Below are positions 10,451 through 20,292 of a stretch of DNA of 64,000 nucleotides, in pieces. Source of the DNA: Ostreococcus mediterraneus (Eukaryota; Chlorophyta; Mamiellophyceae; Mamiellales; Bathycoccaceae); assembly GCA_012295225.1 (NCBI GenBank), contig WMKK01000006.1, positions 124,001-188,000 of the forward strand, in the 5' to 3' direction. The translations under genes and the position numbers were made by a program. Each line of letters opens with the position of its first letter. The first letter of the stretch is position 1. The notes under the pieces are model-generated. The model was not told the origin of the DNA and did no database searches. It saw only the letters and a list, made by a program, of their open reading frames with translations.

Positions 10451-12124
10451 ATGCCCCGTAACGACGAGGACGAGGAGGAAGACGACGACGTACTCAGACG
10501 CATGCGAAGAAATCGTGATGCAGTGGATGAAACGCTCGACTTTTTAGGCGTTAAACGCCGCGCGCGGCGTGAGGGTGTTGATGAAGATGACGATGACGAT
10601 GAACGTGTCGGGGGAGGCGCGAGCGGGACACGTGACTACGACGCGCACGGCAAGCGCCGCCGACACGGCGATGTCGTGCTCGATGCCATGTCAAAGCTTT
10701 CGCTGACATTCGCGCACGGTGCGCGAGACGGAAGCTCTAGGGCGGTGAACACGGGTCGGGATGGACGGCGAGCGTCGACGTCGGCGACAAAGCGCGAGAC
10801 GTTGGACTTGGGCGCGGGCGACATGAAAGCGCTAGATGCGACCATGCGACTGAGCGAGGATATGGTGACAGGATATGCGTCAGATTTAGAACTTGTGGTG
10901 CGAAATCCACGGGACAATACATCGTGGATGTTGCGTGAGGCGTTAAAAGGAAGTTGTGGGATGTCAAACGCTTCGCGGCTGACGTCACTGACGTTGCGCG
11001 GTGGAAAAGGTTTATCGCCCGCTGGTTTCGAAACATTGATACGCGCTTTAGGCGATGCGAGATATTTGAAAAAACTTGATTTATCAAGCTGCGGTTTAGG
11101 CGAAGATGCGGGGCAGTTGTTGTCGAATGTGTTGGATGAGAGCGGGTGCCCGCTCGAGCGCTTGGATTTAAAAGGAAATTCACTTGGGTCGAATGGTGCC
11201 GTGGCGCTTTCGAAAGGATTATCGACCACGAAAACGCTCAAAGTGTTGAATCTGGCGCAGAATGTGATTGGTGCAAAAGGCATGGAGGCTATAGCGGAGG
11301 CTCTGGCGCGAGGAATGGCGATGGACGACGCGACGTCATCCATAGAGGATCTGGATTTGCAGCACAATGGATGTGGCGACGACGGATGCTCAGCGCTCGC
11401 CCAACACGGGCTCGGAAATCTTCAGCGATTGCTGTTAGGATTCAATGGTATAGGTGCCAGTGGTGCTCGTGCGCTCGCAGACGCATTGAAGAAACGGCAG
11501 CGCGACGAGGAATTAGACGTCGTCGGCGACATGGACACTGGCACTGGCGCGCAGCACATCGCCAAGCGGATGCGATCGCTGGACTTGAAATGTAACGTCG
11601 TGGGATCCGAAGGCGCACAGGCGCTTTCAGACGCGCTCGACAACGTGGAGTCGCTCGACTTGTCAAACAACGGCGTACGCGAAGGCGCGAAGTGGATCGC
11701 GAAATCACTAAAAAATAACTCATCAATCAAAGAGCTCAACTTACAGGCAAACGACATGGGCGACGACGACGCGTGGTGGATCGCTGACGCTTTAGGTGCG
11801 AACAAAACCCTCCAAACGTTGAATCTTGGTTCGAATGCTTTCGGTGATGGGGGCGCGTCCGACATTGCCGCGGATTTGCGCGAAAACACATCGTTGAAAA
11901 CGCTCGATCTTACGCGCAATGGCATTGGTCGCCAAGGTGCAAGCGAACTCATGGATGCACTCGATGAAAATTCCACATTGACGCGCCTGGGATTATCTAG
12001 CAACAAAATTCCTGCCGATACGACGGATGAAATGAAGCGCCGCGTGGGCGTTCGCGCCGAATGCGACTGGCAGCGCAAATCAGACGACACCGGCGTGAAC
12101 GCCGCCTCGATGCGTTTCGACTGA
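10451..12124 (+). CDS. Leucine-rich repeat protein of RNase-inhibitor/NLRC3 type
   Basis: A 557-residue protein from ATG 10451 (the frame reaches 10331 only through GTG). The first 150 residues are charged and disordered, with acidic runs and RRMRRNR- and KRRRHG-type basic patches that could act as nuclear signals. From about residue 180 to the end there are roughly a dozen RI-type LRRs of about 28 residues (LKKLDLSSCGLGEDAGQLLS, LKVLNLAQNVIGAKGMEAIA, LKTLDLTRNGIGRQGASELM). No NACHT, RING or GAP motif is seen. RI-type repeats mediate protein binding; RanGAP, NLRC3-like and Tcte1-like proteins share them, so the role stays open. Confidence 0.8.
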   Translation: MPRNDEDEEEDDDVLRRMRRNRDAVDETLDFLGVKRRARREGVDEDDDDDERVGGGASGTRDYDAHGKRRRHGDVVLDAMSKLSLTFAHGARDGSSRAVNTGRDGRRASTSATKRETLDLGAGDMKALDATMRLSEDMVTGYASDLELVVRNPRDNTSWMLREALKGSCGMSNASRLTSLTLRGGKGLSPAGFETLIRALGDARYLKKLDLSSCGLGEDAGQLLSNVLDESGCPLERLDLKGNSLGSNGAVALSKGLSTTKTLKVLNLAQNVIGAKGMEAIAEALARGMAMDDATSSIEDLDLQHNGCGDDGCSALAQHGLGNLQRLLLGFNGIGASGARALADALKKRQRDEELDVVGDMDTGTGAQHIAKRMRSLDLKCNVVGSEGAQALSDALDNVESLDLSNNGVREGAKWIAKSLKNNSSIKELNLQANDMGDDDAWWIADALGANKTLQTLNLGSNAFGDGGASDIAADLRENTSLKTLDLTRNGIGRQGASELMDALDENSTLTRLGLSSNKIPADTTDEMKRRVGVRAECDWQRKSDDTGVNAASMRFD

Positions 12125-12243
12125 CGCGTCGAGGTGGACGCCGCACCATCTACGACTTTAGTGTTTTCCCATCAATTAGCCTTAGTAGCACGACATGGGC
12201 CCGTACGTACGTAATCCAAGCAAAACGACGCCAAGCGCGCGAT

Positions 12244-12747
12244 TCACCACAACATCCAATACGCCGCGCCGAGCGCCGCGCGACCCGACGCACACGCGCC
12301 AAACACAACCACCCGTCGCATCCACGGATCACTCAATCGATCATACACGCGATTCAACGCCCGCGCCGCGCGCACGACCCGCCGCGTCCACCTTTTCATC
12401 GCGCGCCAACGACGTCTCGACGTCGTCAATCGCGTCTCGCCCGCGACTCTCTTCGCGAAAGCTCGCACGCGCTCTGGCGTCGCCAACTCGCACGTCTCAC
12501 CACTCTTCGCGAGCACGACGTACTCATACACGCATTGTTCGACGAAATCGCGCACCGCGTCATCCACGTCGCGCGCATCGACGCATACGAACCCAGCATC
12601 GTCGAGCGCGTCGTCAGCCTCGGCATCGTCAGCAGCATCACCAACACGTGCGCTCCGCGTGCCGTCGTCGTCGTTCTCCTCCGCCTCCTCGTCGTCGCCG
12701 TCGGTATGCAACGCACGCCATGCGTCGCCGCCGTCGCCATGCCGCAT
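12244..12747 (-). CDS. Hypothetical protein, acidic N-terminus and basic helical C-terminus
   Basis: A 167-residue protein from ATG 12747 (GTG higher up ignored). The N-terminal 55 residues are Asp/Glu/Ala-rich. The middle (about 55-105) reads GFVCVDARDVDDAVRDFVEQ then CVYEYVVLAKSGETCELATP, and the rest is Arg-rich with a final hydrophobic stretch VVVFGACASGRAALGAAYWM. I do not recognise a family. The middle part has non-random composition and spacing, which supports coding. It is divergent from ubiquitin-eS31, about 200 bp away. Confidence 0.5.
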   Translation of the reverse strand: MRHGDGGDAWRALHTDGDDEEAEENDDDGTRSARVGDAADDAEADDALDDAGFVCVDARDVDDAVRDFVEQCVYEYVVLAKSGETCELATPERVRAFAKRVAGETRLTTSRRRWRAMKRWTRRVVRAARALNRVYDRLSDPWMRRVVVFGACASGRAALGAAYWMLW

Positions 12748-12945
12748 CGCCACGCCTCGCCTCACCGCGGCGTCGACGAATCGCGCGGGGCGAACCGGGA
12801 ACGCGAACCGTCGCGCGCGCGGCCTCGTGACGCCACCAATAAAAACTCAAACACAAGTCGCGCGCCGCGCCGTCCCATCGGTCTCTTTTGTAGCCACGCG
12901 AGTGACGACGGAACAGTCCCGAGTTCGCAAAGGAAACACAGTGCG

Positions 12946-13605
<660 letters not shown>

Positions 13606-13741
13606 ATGCTTGTAACGAGACGACCAATGAAATGGTGATTAATTTTAAAATAACACGACTGCATTCGTCGTTCAACATGTACCGATGTTCTCGATATTAA
13701 TCATACTATTGCCGGTGCGCGCGCGCGCACGCGAGGCTGTA

Positions 13742-14736
13742 CTACGCTAACTTAGACTTCGTCGCCGGGTAGATTTCTTCGTACTTTTTGCGTCGGCGCA
13801 CAAAGTCGACTATGCCACTCGCGCCAAATAATCTTTCAACCTTGGACGCGGCACCTTCGGAAAGCTCGTCGCGTTCGCAATCGTCACTCACTACTTTTGC
13901 TAGCGCATCACACGGCACGAACAACACTCGTGGGCCATTGTCGCCCATCAGCGCTTCGCCTCCAGTCTGCGACAGTCGACAGCACGCCACCGCGTGCGGC
14001 TCATCCGTGGTGCTCACTTCCTGACCGGTATCACTATTTAAACAATTTATCGGACGCAGCCGTTTACATTCCACAATGGCGTCCCCACCTCTCGCGAGGT
14101 CTTTCACTTTGGCTTCGATAGCGACTGCATCATCATCCGACGACGAACGCAACGCCTGCAACGCTTCGCGCCCGCTTCGCACCGCCGCCGTCGTGTTCCA
14201 CAACCGAAAGCCAAACCAATAGATGGGAAAATTTGACACTGGTGACAAGAACATTGGCAACGATAACGGTACGCCGATGGCGTTGAACCACGTGGCTTTC
14301 CTCGCCGTCGCCGTCGCCGTCTTCAGAGTCTCCTCCACAGCCGAGCGCACGTCCGCCGCGTTCGCCGTCGACGGATACACAATCTCCATCGACGTCACCA
14401 CCTGCGGCATACCGCGAATGGTGTACTCATTCGGATCAATTCTATCCATGGCATACATCCCAAGATCGTATATTCGCCGTTTAATCGTGCCTGGTCGCTG
14501 CAACGCCATGTCCCGCCACGCGCGCGACCCGTAATCCGTCGCGCGCGCCACCGCCGTGTTCGCACCCGTCACGCCATCAATCAACCCCCACGCCTTGGAC
14601 AACACGCCGCGTCGAGACTCAATCGCACTCGCCGCCTCACGCGCGCGCGCACTCGACCGTTCGTCCACCGCGGCGCCATGAATCACCCACGCCGATGCCG
14701 GTGCCGGCGCCAGCCTCGCGCGCGCCCCCTCGCCCT

Positions 14737-14768
<32 letters not shown>

Positions 14769-14857
14769 CGCGACGTCGACGTCAACGCGACGTCACGACG
14801 CGCGACGACGACGTCGCGAAGACGAAACGGCACCGCGATCGCGCGCGCGCGCGACAT
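13742..14857 (-). CDS. Mitochondrial K+/H+ exchange-related (Mkh1-like) protein
   Basis: A 371-residue protein from ATG 14857. The N-terminus is Arg-rich and lacks acids, as in a mitochondrial presequence. The central region (about 190-235) reads ATWFNAIGVPLSLPMFLSPV then SNFPIYWFGFRLWNTTAAVR, the pattern of the fungal and plant mitochondrial K+-H+ exchange-related family, in which a hydrophobic hairpin with conserved Pro residues precedes a Trp/Arg element. Family members sit in the inner membrane and influence cation exchange. The Gly/Glu repeats near residues 30-50 are low complexity. The family call rests on pattern memory. Confidence 0.6.
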
Positions 14858-15032
14858 CGTCCCCGGCGACGACGACGCGCGTCGCGGTGTCGCGGCGCGT
14901 GTGCATACAAAAACACGCGCGAGACGCGTTTTCCATACTCACGCCACACGGACGCTATCACGCGCGCGTAATCCACACCGCGCGCGCGGCCGTGTCACGA
15001 CATACATACACAGAACATAACACAATCACACT

Positions 15033-15050
15033 ATGTGGAATATTCCACAT
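15033..15050. promoter_or_regulatory. Perfect 18-bp palindrome resembling a heat-shock element
   Basis: ATGTGGAATATTCCACAT equals its own reverse complement. Its core GGAATATTCC fits the nGAAnnTTCn inverted pair bound by heat-shock factors. It lies about 190 bp upstream of a TATA-like element in the divergent promoter. Factor identity is inference. Confidence 0.5.
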
Positions 15051-15238
15051 TCGCGTCGCGAAACCACGTCATAAATTCGTTTATCACAAAAACGGCACTC
15101 GGGGCGCCAAGATCTCGAATTCCAATACAACGACCACCACACGCTCCATGTCGAGGGTGTCGTAATATCCAATATCGACACCACCCACATAAATCCAAAA
15201 CTCGGACACTCGACCAATACCATGTCGATTGTTTCCTC

Positions 15239-15247
15239 TATATAAAA
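15239..15247 (+). promoter_or_regulatory. TATA-box-like element
   Basis: TATATAAAA lies 188 bp upstream of the RRM gene's ATG, with CCAAT 20 bp further up. In this GC-rich background such a run stands out. Transcription start not known. Confidence 0.45.
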
Positions 15248-15435
15248 TCACATGTGACGTCGTCCGCCGACGTGGCCGCGACGCCGAAAGATGATGATGA
15301 TGACGACGACGGTTGTCGTCGACGTCGACGCGCACGAGCGCCACTCGACGACGCCCGCGCACGCACACGCACCGTGAACGCCTCGAGCACGCTTTACTCA
15401 CCACCTCTACCTCGCGCATTCCCCGCGCACGCGCG

Positions 15436-16659
15436 ATGACGACCGCAGAGACGTCGACGATCGACGTCGCGCGCGACAGCGCTGACGTCGACGCGATCGA
15501 CGCCGACGACGTCGCGCGCGACGAATCGCACGACGCCGAGCTCGCGCGCGATGCGAACGACGACACGAAGAGCGATGATGTCATCGCGTGCGATCGCGAG
15601 CGCACCGTCTTCGTCGGCGGCGTCGCGTACGACGCCACGGAGGAGCAGTTGAAGGATTACTTCTCAAGCAATCACGGCGTCGTGGAGAGCGTGAAGTTGA
15701 TTTACGACCGACACACGCTCGTGGGGAAGGGGTATGGGTTCGTAAAGTTTGTCGATGCGAGCGATGCGAAGGCGTTGATGGAGCTGCAAAAGGTGACGAT
15801 CGATGGGAAGGCGGTTGATGTGAAGGAGGCGACGAGGGATGAACCGCAGGGCGCGGGCGGACGAGGGGGTCCGGGGGCGCGGGACGGCGCGGGACGCGGA
15901 ACCGGTCGGACCGGGATTGGGGGGAAAGCGGTTGGTGTACCGGTGGTTGGGGCGAATGCGGGCGATGGCGGATCTCGGTTTGCGAAGCGCAGTGGAGAAC
16001 GCGCGAGAGGGAAGCCGATGGATTTGTCTAGGAGCCCGAATTATGTCGGGTCGTTTGACTCAAACGCGAGCGTCGATGGGAGCGACAGCGGAGGAGGCGC
16101 TCCAAATTACTCCAGTACGGGCAAGGAAAACACGGTCTTTGCCGGTGGCTTACCGTTAGACTGCACTCCCGAACTTTTAGGATGGTTTTTCTCACACTAC
16201 GGCACGGTGTTGAATGTCAAATTGATCTATGACAAGCACACCGGCGCGTGCAAGGGGTACGGCTTTGTCGTATTCGCCGACGTCGCCGCCGCGACGCACG
16301 TCAAGTCTCATCGTCAATTGTCCTTCATGGACAAAATGATCGACGTCAGCGATGCGATGCGAGATGTTAGGAAGAACGACGTTGAACGAGGCTTCTATGG
16401 TTACGGCCATGGCCGCCCAGGATACGGCCCATTCTACCCTCCGCAAATGATGTACGCGCCGCATCACATGCAAGCGCCGCCTGGCGGTTACATGCCGATG
16501 CAACAGCCGATGATGATGATGCCGCACATGATGTACGCCCCGCCTGGGTCCTACGCACCCTATGATCCAATGTTTGCCGCGGCCATCGCGAATGGCGCGC
16601 GATACTCTGGAGGTGAAGAGGCTGCGGCTCCGCAACAGTCGATCGACGTCGACGAATAG
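15436..16659 (+). CDS. RNA-binding protein with two RRMs and Met/Pro-rich tail
   Basis: A 407-residue protein from ATG 15436 (upstream frame opens with TTG). RRM1 (about 54-132) has RNP2 VFVGGV and RNP1 GKGYGFVKF; RRM2 (about 231-310) has VFAGGL and CKGYGFVVF. A Gly/Arg-rich linker separates them, and the tail (about 325-400) is rich in Pro, Met, Tyr and Gln (MMYAPHHMQAPPGGYMPMQQ). The layout is like plant RBP45/47 and UBP1-type nucleocytoplasmic RNA-binding proteins, though these usually have three RRMs. No transit peptide. It shares a long bidirectional promoter with the Mkh1-like gene. Confidence 0.88.
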   Translation: MTTAETSTIDVARDSADVDAIDADDVARDESHDAELARDANDDTKSDDVIACDRERTVFVGGVAYDATEEQLKDYFSSNHGVVESVKLIYDRHTLVGKGYGFVKFVDASDAKALMELQKVTIDGKAVDVKEATRDEPQGAGGRGGPGARDGAGRGTGRTGIGGKAVGVPVVGANAGDGGSRFAKRSGERARGKPMDLSRSPNYVGSFDSNASVDGSDSGGGAPNYSSTGKENTVFAGGLPLDCTPELLGWFFSHYGTVLNVKLIYDKHTGACKGYGFVVFADVAAATHVKSHRQLSFMDKMIDVSDAMRDVRKNDVERGFYGYGHGRPGYGPFYPPQMMYAPHHMQAPPGGYMPMQQPMMMMPHMMYAPPGSYAPYDPMFAAAIANGARYSGGEEAAAPQQSIDVDE

Positions 16660-16824
16660 TACTTTTACCACCGCCTTTGTGATACACGTTTACCATGCGC
16701 TTTATACATTGTCTAACGCCGCTAATGATACAATTACAAATAAATATACACGTATATGCTATTTTGATAGTGACAACGCGTAGGATAATGTCTGTCGCGC
16801 GGCATTGTTCTTGAGCGACGCGCG

Positions 16825-17700
16825 TCAGCGATTCGGAGGAAGCCGCTCATCTAAACGCGACTCATCCATTAATACCCTCGACAATAGCTGCTTATCATGC
16901 TTATTCTGTCGTTTGGCTTCATAGACGTCGAATCCTTCTGTTGCTTTAAGAGTTGCTTTATCAATTCTCGGGCATTGGCGCATACTGAGCGTCTGCAGCG
17001 CGTCGCACGCGATAAAAATCTCCTTGGACACGCCTTCGACGTTTGTACCGTCGACGTCGATTTCCTTCAGCTTCACTAAGCATCCCCAAGACACGGGCAG
17101 GCACCCCTCCATGTCTTTGTTTTTACTCAACACAATTTCTTCGAGATCGACGCATGTCCCCAAGCATTCAAGATCTTCGACCGTCGACATTGCATTCGCG
17201 GAGGCGTTGAAGCGTCTCAACTTGAGGCACGCGCCGAGCGACTTGGGCACGCTCGTCAACGCGTTATCCGACACATCCAGCTCCTCCAACGCGATGAGGT
17301 TTCCAATATCATTCGGAAGCTCTTTCAACGCGTTTCCACGAAGCACGAGCGTGCGAATCGTGACTAAATTTGTAAACGTCCTCGGCAGCGCCGTGAGCGC
17401 GTTGGCGTCCAGTCGCACCGTCTTCAGCATGCTCAACGTCCCTATGGCGTCATCAATGCGTTCGATGCCGTTCGCCCCGGCATCGAGCACGCGCGCGCGT
17501 GCACCAAGCTCGTAGACGTACCGCGGAAGCTCCCTGAGCGCGGCGTCGCGTTCGGTGACGATGCCGGTGGCGCTGGCGCTCTTCGCGCGCTTGTCTTCGC
17601 TATTCGCGCGGTTCCGCGAGCGCCACATGGAGTCATAAGACGCGTGTATGTCCGCACCGATAGACTCAAAGTATTCGCCCACGGCGTTGAAGAAGTCCAT
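16825..17700 (-). CDS. LRRC57-like leucine-rich repeat protein
   Basis: A 291-residue protein from ATG 17700. After about 45 residues, a TGIVTERDAALRELPRYVYE opening is followed by some seven LRRs of 23 residues (LSMLKTVRLDANALTALPRT, LVTIRTLVLRGNALKELPND, LIALEELDVSDNALTSVPKS). The C-terminus ATEGFDVYEAKRQNKHDKQL with the following VLMDESRLDE matches the conserved tail of the plant and animal LRRC57 family. That family's cellular role is poorly known. Animal and plant members begin with an N-myristoylation Gly; here the protein starts MDFF, so that signal is absent or in an unseen exon. Confidence 0.82.
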   Translation of the reverse strand: MDFFNAVGEYFESIGADIHASYDSMWRSRNRANSEDKRAKSASATGIVTERDAALRELPRYVYELGARARVLDAGANGIERIDDAIGTLSMLKTVRLDANALTALPRTFTNLVTIRTLVLRGNALKELPNDIGNLIALEELDVSDNALTSVPKSLGACLKLRRFNASANAMSTVEDLECLGTCVDLEEIVLSKNKDMEGCLPVSWGCLVKLKEIDVDGTNVEGVSKEIFIACDALQTLSMRQCPRIDKATLKATEGFDVYEAKRQNKHDKQLLSRVLMDESRLDERLPPNR

Positions 17701-17839
17701 CGGGTCTCCCGCACGCGTGCGCGCGCCGAAGAGTGACGGTTGGGATGAAGCGCGGTGGAGCTTGATGTTTTACAAGAATACAAATACACAACGAATGCCG
17801 CATGACGCGCGCGTCTGCTGTGACGTCGGGTAGATGAGC

Positions 17840-18751
17840 TCAAATGATGGCAGTGTGCGCGGTCGCCGTGACGTCACGCGCAGCACATTTGGTTTGTCCG
17901 GGCGAAAGAATGCGTACGCGTTCGCATGAGTGCGCGCAAGAATTGTCGTATCGACTGTCACGAACGCCGACGCACGGGCAATCCATCGCGATGCCGACCG
18001 TGCCGTTTGCCGCGCGTTCAAAGCACTGTACGGCTTGCACGAGCTCACATTTATGCGTGCATCCCAGCGCCACTTTCGTGGGTCCACCAAACATGTCCTG
18101 AAGGTCAACGAGAGAGACGTCGGATCCCGTCGCCAAGCGCAGCGCTTCCGGCGTCCCGAGCGACTCTGCCAACGCAAACGTCGCGTCGTAAAACGCACGT
18201 TGCGTATAGCCAGGTATGCGACCATGAACATCGACCCAGGCTGCACACGTGCCGTGTTTACTCCATTCATGCGCGCCTAATCCGTCACCCGTCCACGCCG
18301 GAGCGGCGCGCTCCGCCTCGTCGTCGCTCGGCACGTTCGACCGCGCGTACGTCCAAGCCTCATCCGTCGGATACCACGCGGGCTTGACGCAATTTTGAGG
18401 CCAAAAACACAACCCACCGTCGCCTGCGCCGCCTTTACGACCACCGACTGCGTTGACGCGCACGGCGTTCACGTAGCTCGGCCACAAGCCGTGCAGCGTC
18501 AGCGCCGGAGCCATCACCCCTCGCGCGCATTCGTGCGTATCGCACGCTGACGTCGAACAAAACCCAGGCGTCCACGAACGCGCGAGTTCGTACATGTCAA
18601 ACGGCGCGCCGTGCGCGCGGATGGCGTCGTCGCATCCGGAGTGCGAAAGGTCGCCCAGGTGGGCACACGATGACGCGGTCGCCGCGTCGACGCCCGGTGC
18701 GCGAGTGGAGAGCGCGAGGGCGAGCACGAGGGCGAGGACGACGCCGCGCAT
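17840..18751 (-). CDS. Secreted ribonuclease T2
   Basis: A 303-residue protein from ATG 18751. The signal peptide is MRGVVLALVLALALSTRAPGVDA. Both active-site segments are present: CAS1 LTLHGLWPSY and CAS2 AHEWSKHGTC, giving the catalytic His, Glu and His. RNase T2 enzymes cut single-stranded RNA in vacuoles or outside the cell and recover phosphate. An unusual feature is the Cys-rich C-terminal extension of about 60 residues (CVGVRDSRYDNSCAHSCERV and on). It lies on the same strand as the LRRC57-like gene, 139 bp upstream. Confidence 0.95.
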   Translation of the reverse strand: MRGVVLALVLALALSTRAPGVDAATASSCAHLGDLSHSGCDDAIRAHGAPFDMYELARSWTPGFCSTSACDTHECARGVMAPALTLHGLWPSYVNAVRVNAVGGRKGGAGDGGLCFWPQNCVKPAWYPTDEAWTYARSNVPSDDEAERAAPAWTGDGLGAHEWSKHGTCAAWVDVHGRIPGYTQRAFYDATFALAESLGTPEALRLATGSDVSLVDLQDMFGGPTKVALGCTHKCELVQAVQCFERAANGTVGIAMDCPCVGVRDSRYDNSCAHSCERVRILSPGQTKCAARDVTATAHTAII

Positions 18752-18988
18752 GGTGCGTGCGCGAGAGCGCCCCGTCGACGGTCGCGACGAACGACGCGTC
18801 GAGGTGTGTCGGGGCGTGCAACTGTCAGCGACAGTTGAATATTACAAATTTGAAACGACGACGCGGAATATACCGTCGCGTCTCGGTGATGTGAATGCGT
18901 TGTGCCGCGTGCCTGCGGCGTGCGTGCGATAAATTATTGCAATCTTGAATTGCGCGCGATGCTATGATACAGGCGAGCCATGCCGGGT

Positions 18989-20245
18989 TCAAACCATGGA
19001 TTTGACTGATTTGAGGCGGCCGAACGCGACGCGACGCTGGCGCTCGAGCATGACACCTGTGCCGAGAATGACGAGAACTAAGAGCTTCACGATGCGCGGC
19101 GCACCATTGGCCACGGATGATGGATCCATGCCTTCCATGCGGGCGAGCATGTTCGCGCCAATGTTACAGTTGTACGCGGCGAGCGCGCCCGTACCGACGC
19201 CTAGGACGCGATGCCAAATCTTAAACGCCGGCCGCGGTATGCTCTTGCGACTGAACCCGCCGTAGACTTGTATGGTGCCGACGACGAGTACCATCATCCC
19301 GTACCTCCCGTGTGGGCCCCAAGGTTTTTCCCAACCGCGAACGTGAATGATTAGATACGCGCTCAACGCCGTGAGAGCGACGGCGGCGCACTGCGCGTTC
19401 AGGTGTGCTTTAAACCACCACTGATCGAAACGACGCCCATAGCGCGCCAATAAACTCGCACCGGGTGAAACAATTAACCACGCCAATCCCATGAGCACGC
19501 CGTGAACAAACCTAGCGTTGCTCAGCGTCTCTTCCGCGGCTGCGTCCGCCTTGACGCCGCCGCTCCCGGGCGCCAAACCGCCGCCACCATTGCCGCCGCC
19601 GAAGCGACCCGTCTCCGCGCGACTACCATCGGGCGCGCGCGCTTCGCCATCCACAGCTGGCGCGCGCTCGGGATCAAACATCACGCTCGCATCTCCAGCG
19701 CCCTCGCTCGCGCCGCTCATAAACGTCGTCTCAAACGAAAACCAACGCGAATAACTCTCCACCACCGTCACCTCAAACCGCACCGTCTCCCCTTTCGCCA
19801 GCGTAGGAACAATCCATGGCATCACCGTCGACGTCACCCCACGCTGATGCCACGACGTGTGCGTGGCAAACATCGGACATTCCCCGTGCGTCGTCGCGCC
19901 CGTCGGCATCGCCGCGCCCCACGCCCCGAGCGCCTCATCCGTATCCGCGCGCACTGGCCGGATTAAGAACCCCTTAAACGCGCGCGCGCCGCGAAGCTCC
20001 ACCGCCACCGTCGCCCCGGGCACGTTCACCCCGGGCGCGCCCAGGCGCAGGGCGTACGCGCCGGCGCCCGCGGTCGGGCCTTCGGGACCGTGCGACACCG
20101 CGGCGTGTTCGCACGACCCGGCGCGCGAGGAGTACGCGCGCGCGACGGGCGCGGCGCGCGCGACACACGCGAGGGCGATGACGACGGCGACGGTGCGCGC
20201 GCGCGCAGACGGCAACGGCGACGACGCGCGGCGGTGAGGCGGCAT
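18989..20245 (-). CDS. Reeler-domain cytochrome b561 ferric-reductase-like protein
   Basis: A 418-residue protein from ATG 20245. A signal peptide (TVAVVIALACVARAAPVARA) is followed by a Reeler domain (about 42-178: GAYALRLGAPGVNVPGATVA, FKGFLIRPVR, CPMFATHTSWHQR, WIVPT). After a Gly-rich linker a cytochrome b561 domain (about 240-410) has the four haem-ligand histidines in FVHGVLMG, FKAHLNAQ, WGPHGRYG and KIWHRVLG. Such proteins move electrons across membranes from ascorbate to ferric iron or radicals. Animal FRRS1 carries a DOMON module between the two parts; none is seen here. Confidence 0.88.
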   Translation of the reverse strand: MPPHRRASSPLPSARARTVAVVIALACVARAAPVARAYSSRAGSCEHAAVSHGPEGPTAGAGAYALRLGAPGVNVPGATVAVELRGARAFKGFLIRPVRADTDEALGAWGAAMPTGATTHGECPMFATHTSWHQRGVTSTVMPWIVPTLAKGETVRFEVTVVESYSRWFSFETTFMSGASEGAGDASVMFDPERAPAVDGEARAPDGSRAETGRFGGGNGGGGLAPGSGGVKADAAAEETLSNARFVHGVLMGLAWLIVSPGASLLARYGRRFDQWWFKAHLNAQCAAVALTALSAYLIIHVRGWEKPWGPHGRYGMMVLVVGTIQVYGGFSRKSIPRPAFKIWHRVLGVGTGALAAYNCNIGANMLARMEGMDPSSVANGAPRIVKLLVLVILGTGVMLERQRRVAFGRLKSVKSMV

Positions 20246-20292
20246 CGTGCGTCGAGATGTGATGTGTCGTCAGTGTTGAGCTCGCGTTGCGC

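Larger units (their letters stand above)
14858..15435 (+). promoter_or_regulatory. 578-bp bidirectional intergenic region
   Basis: No coding sequence supported. It separates two divergent genes: the Mkh1-like gene (minus) and the two-RRM gene (plus). The plus-side half is unusually AT-rich for this genome and holds an 18-bp palindrome (15033-15050), a CCAAT pentamer (15214-15218) and a TATA-like element (15239-15247), followed by TGACGTCG-like CRE sequence near 15255. It is among the longest gaps in the window. Confidence 0.6.

Noticed and set aside
18980-19000. GGGTTCAAACC, like a tRNA B-box
   Set aside because: It overlaps the stop of the b561 gene, and no A-box or acceptor stem lies at the right distance.
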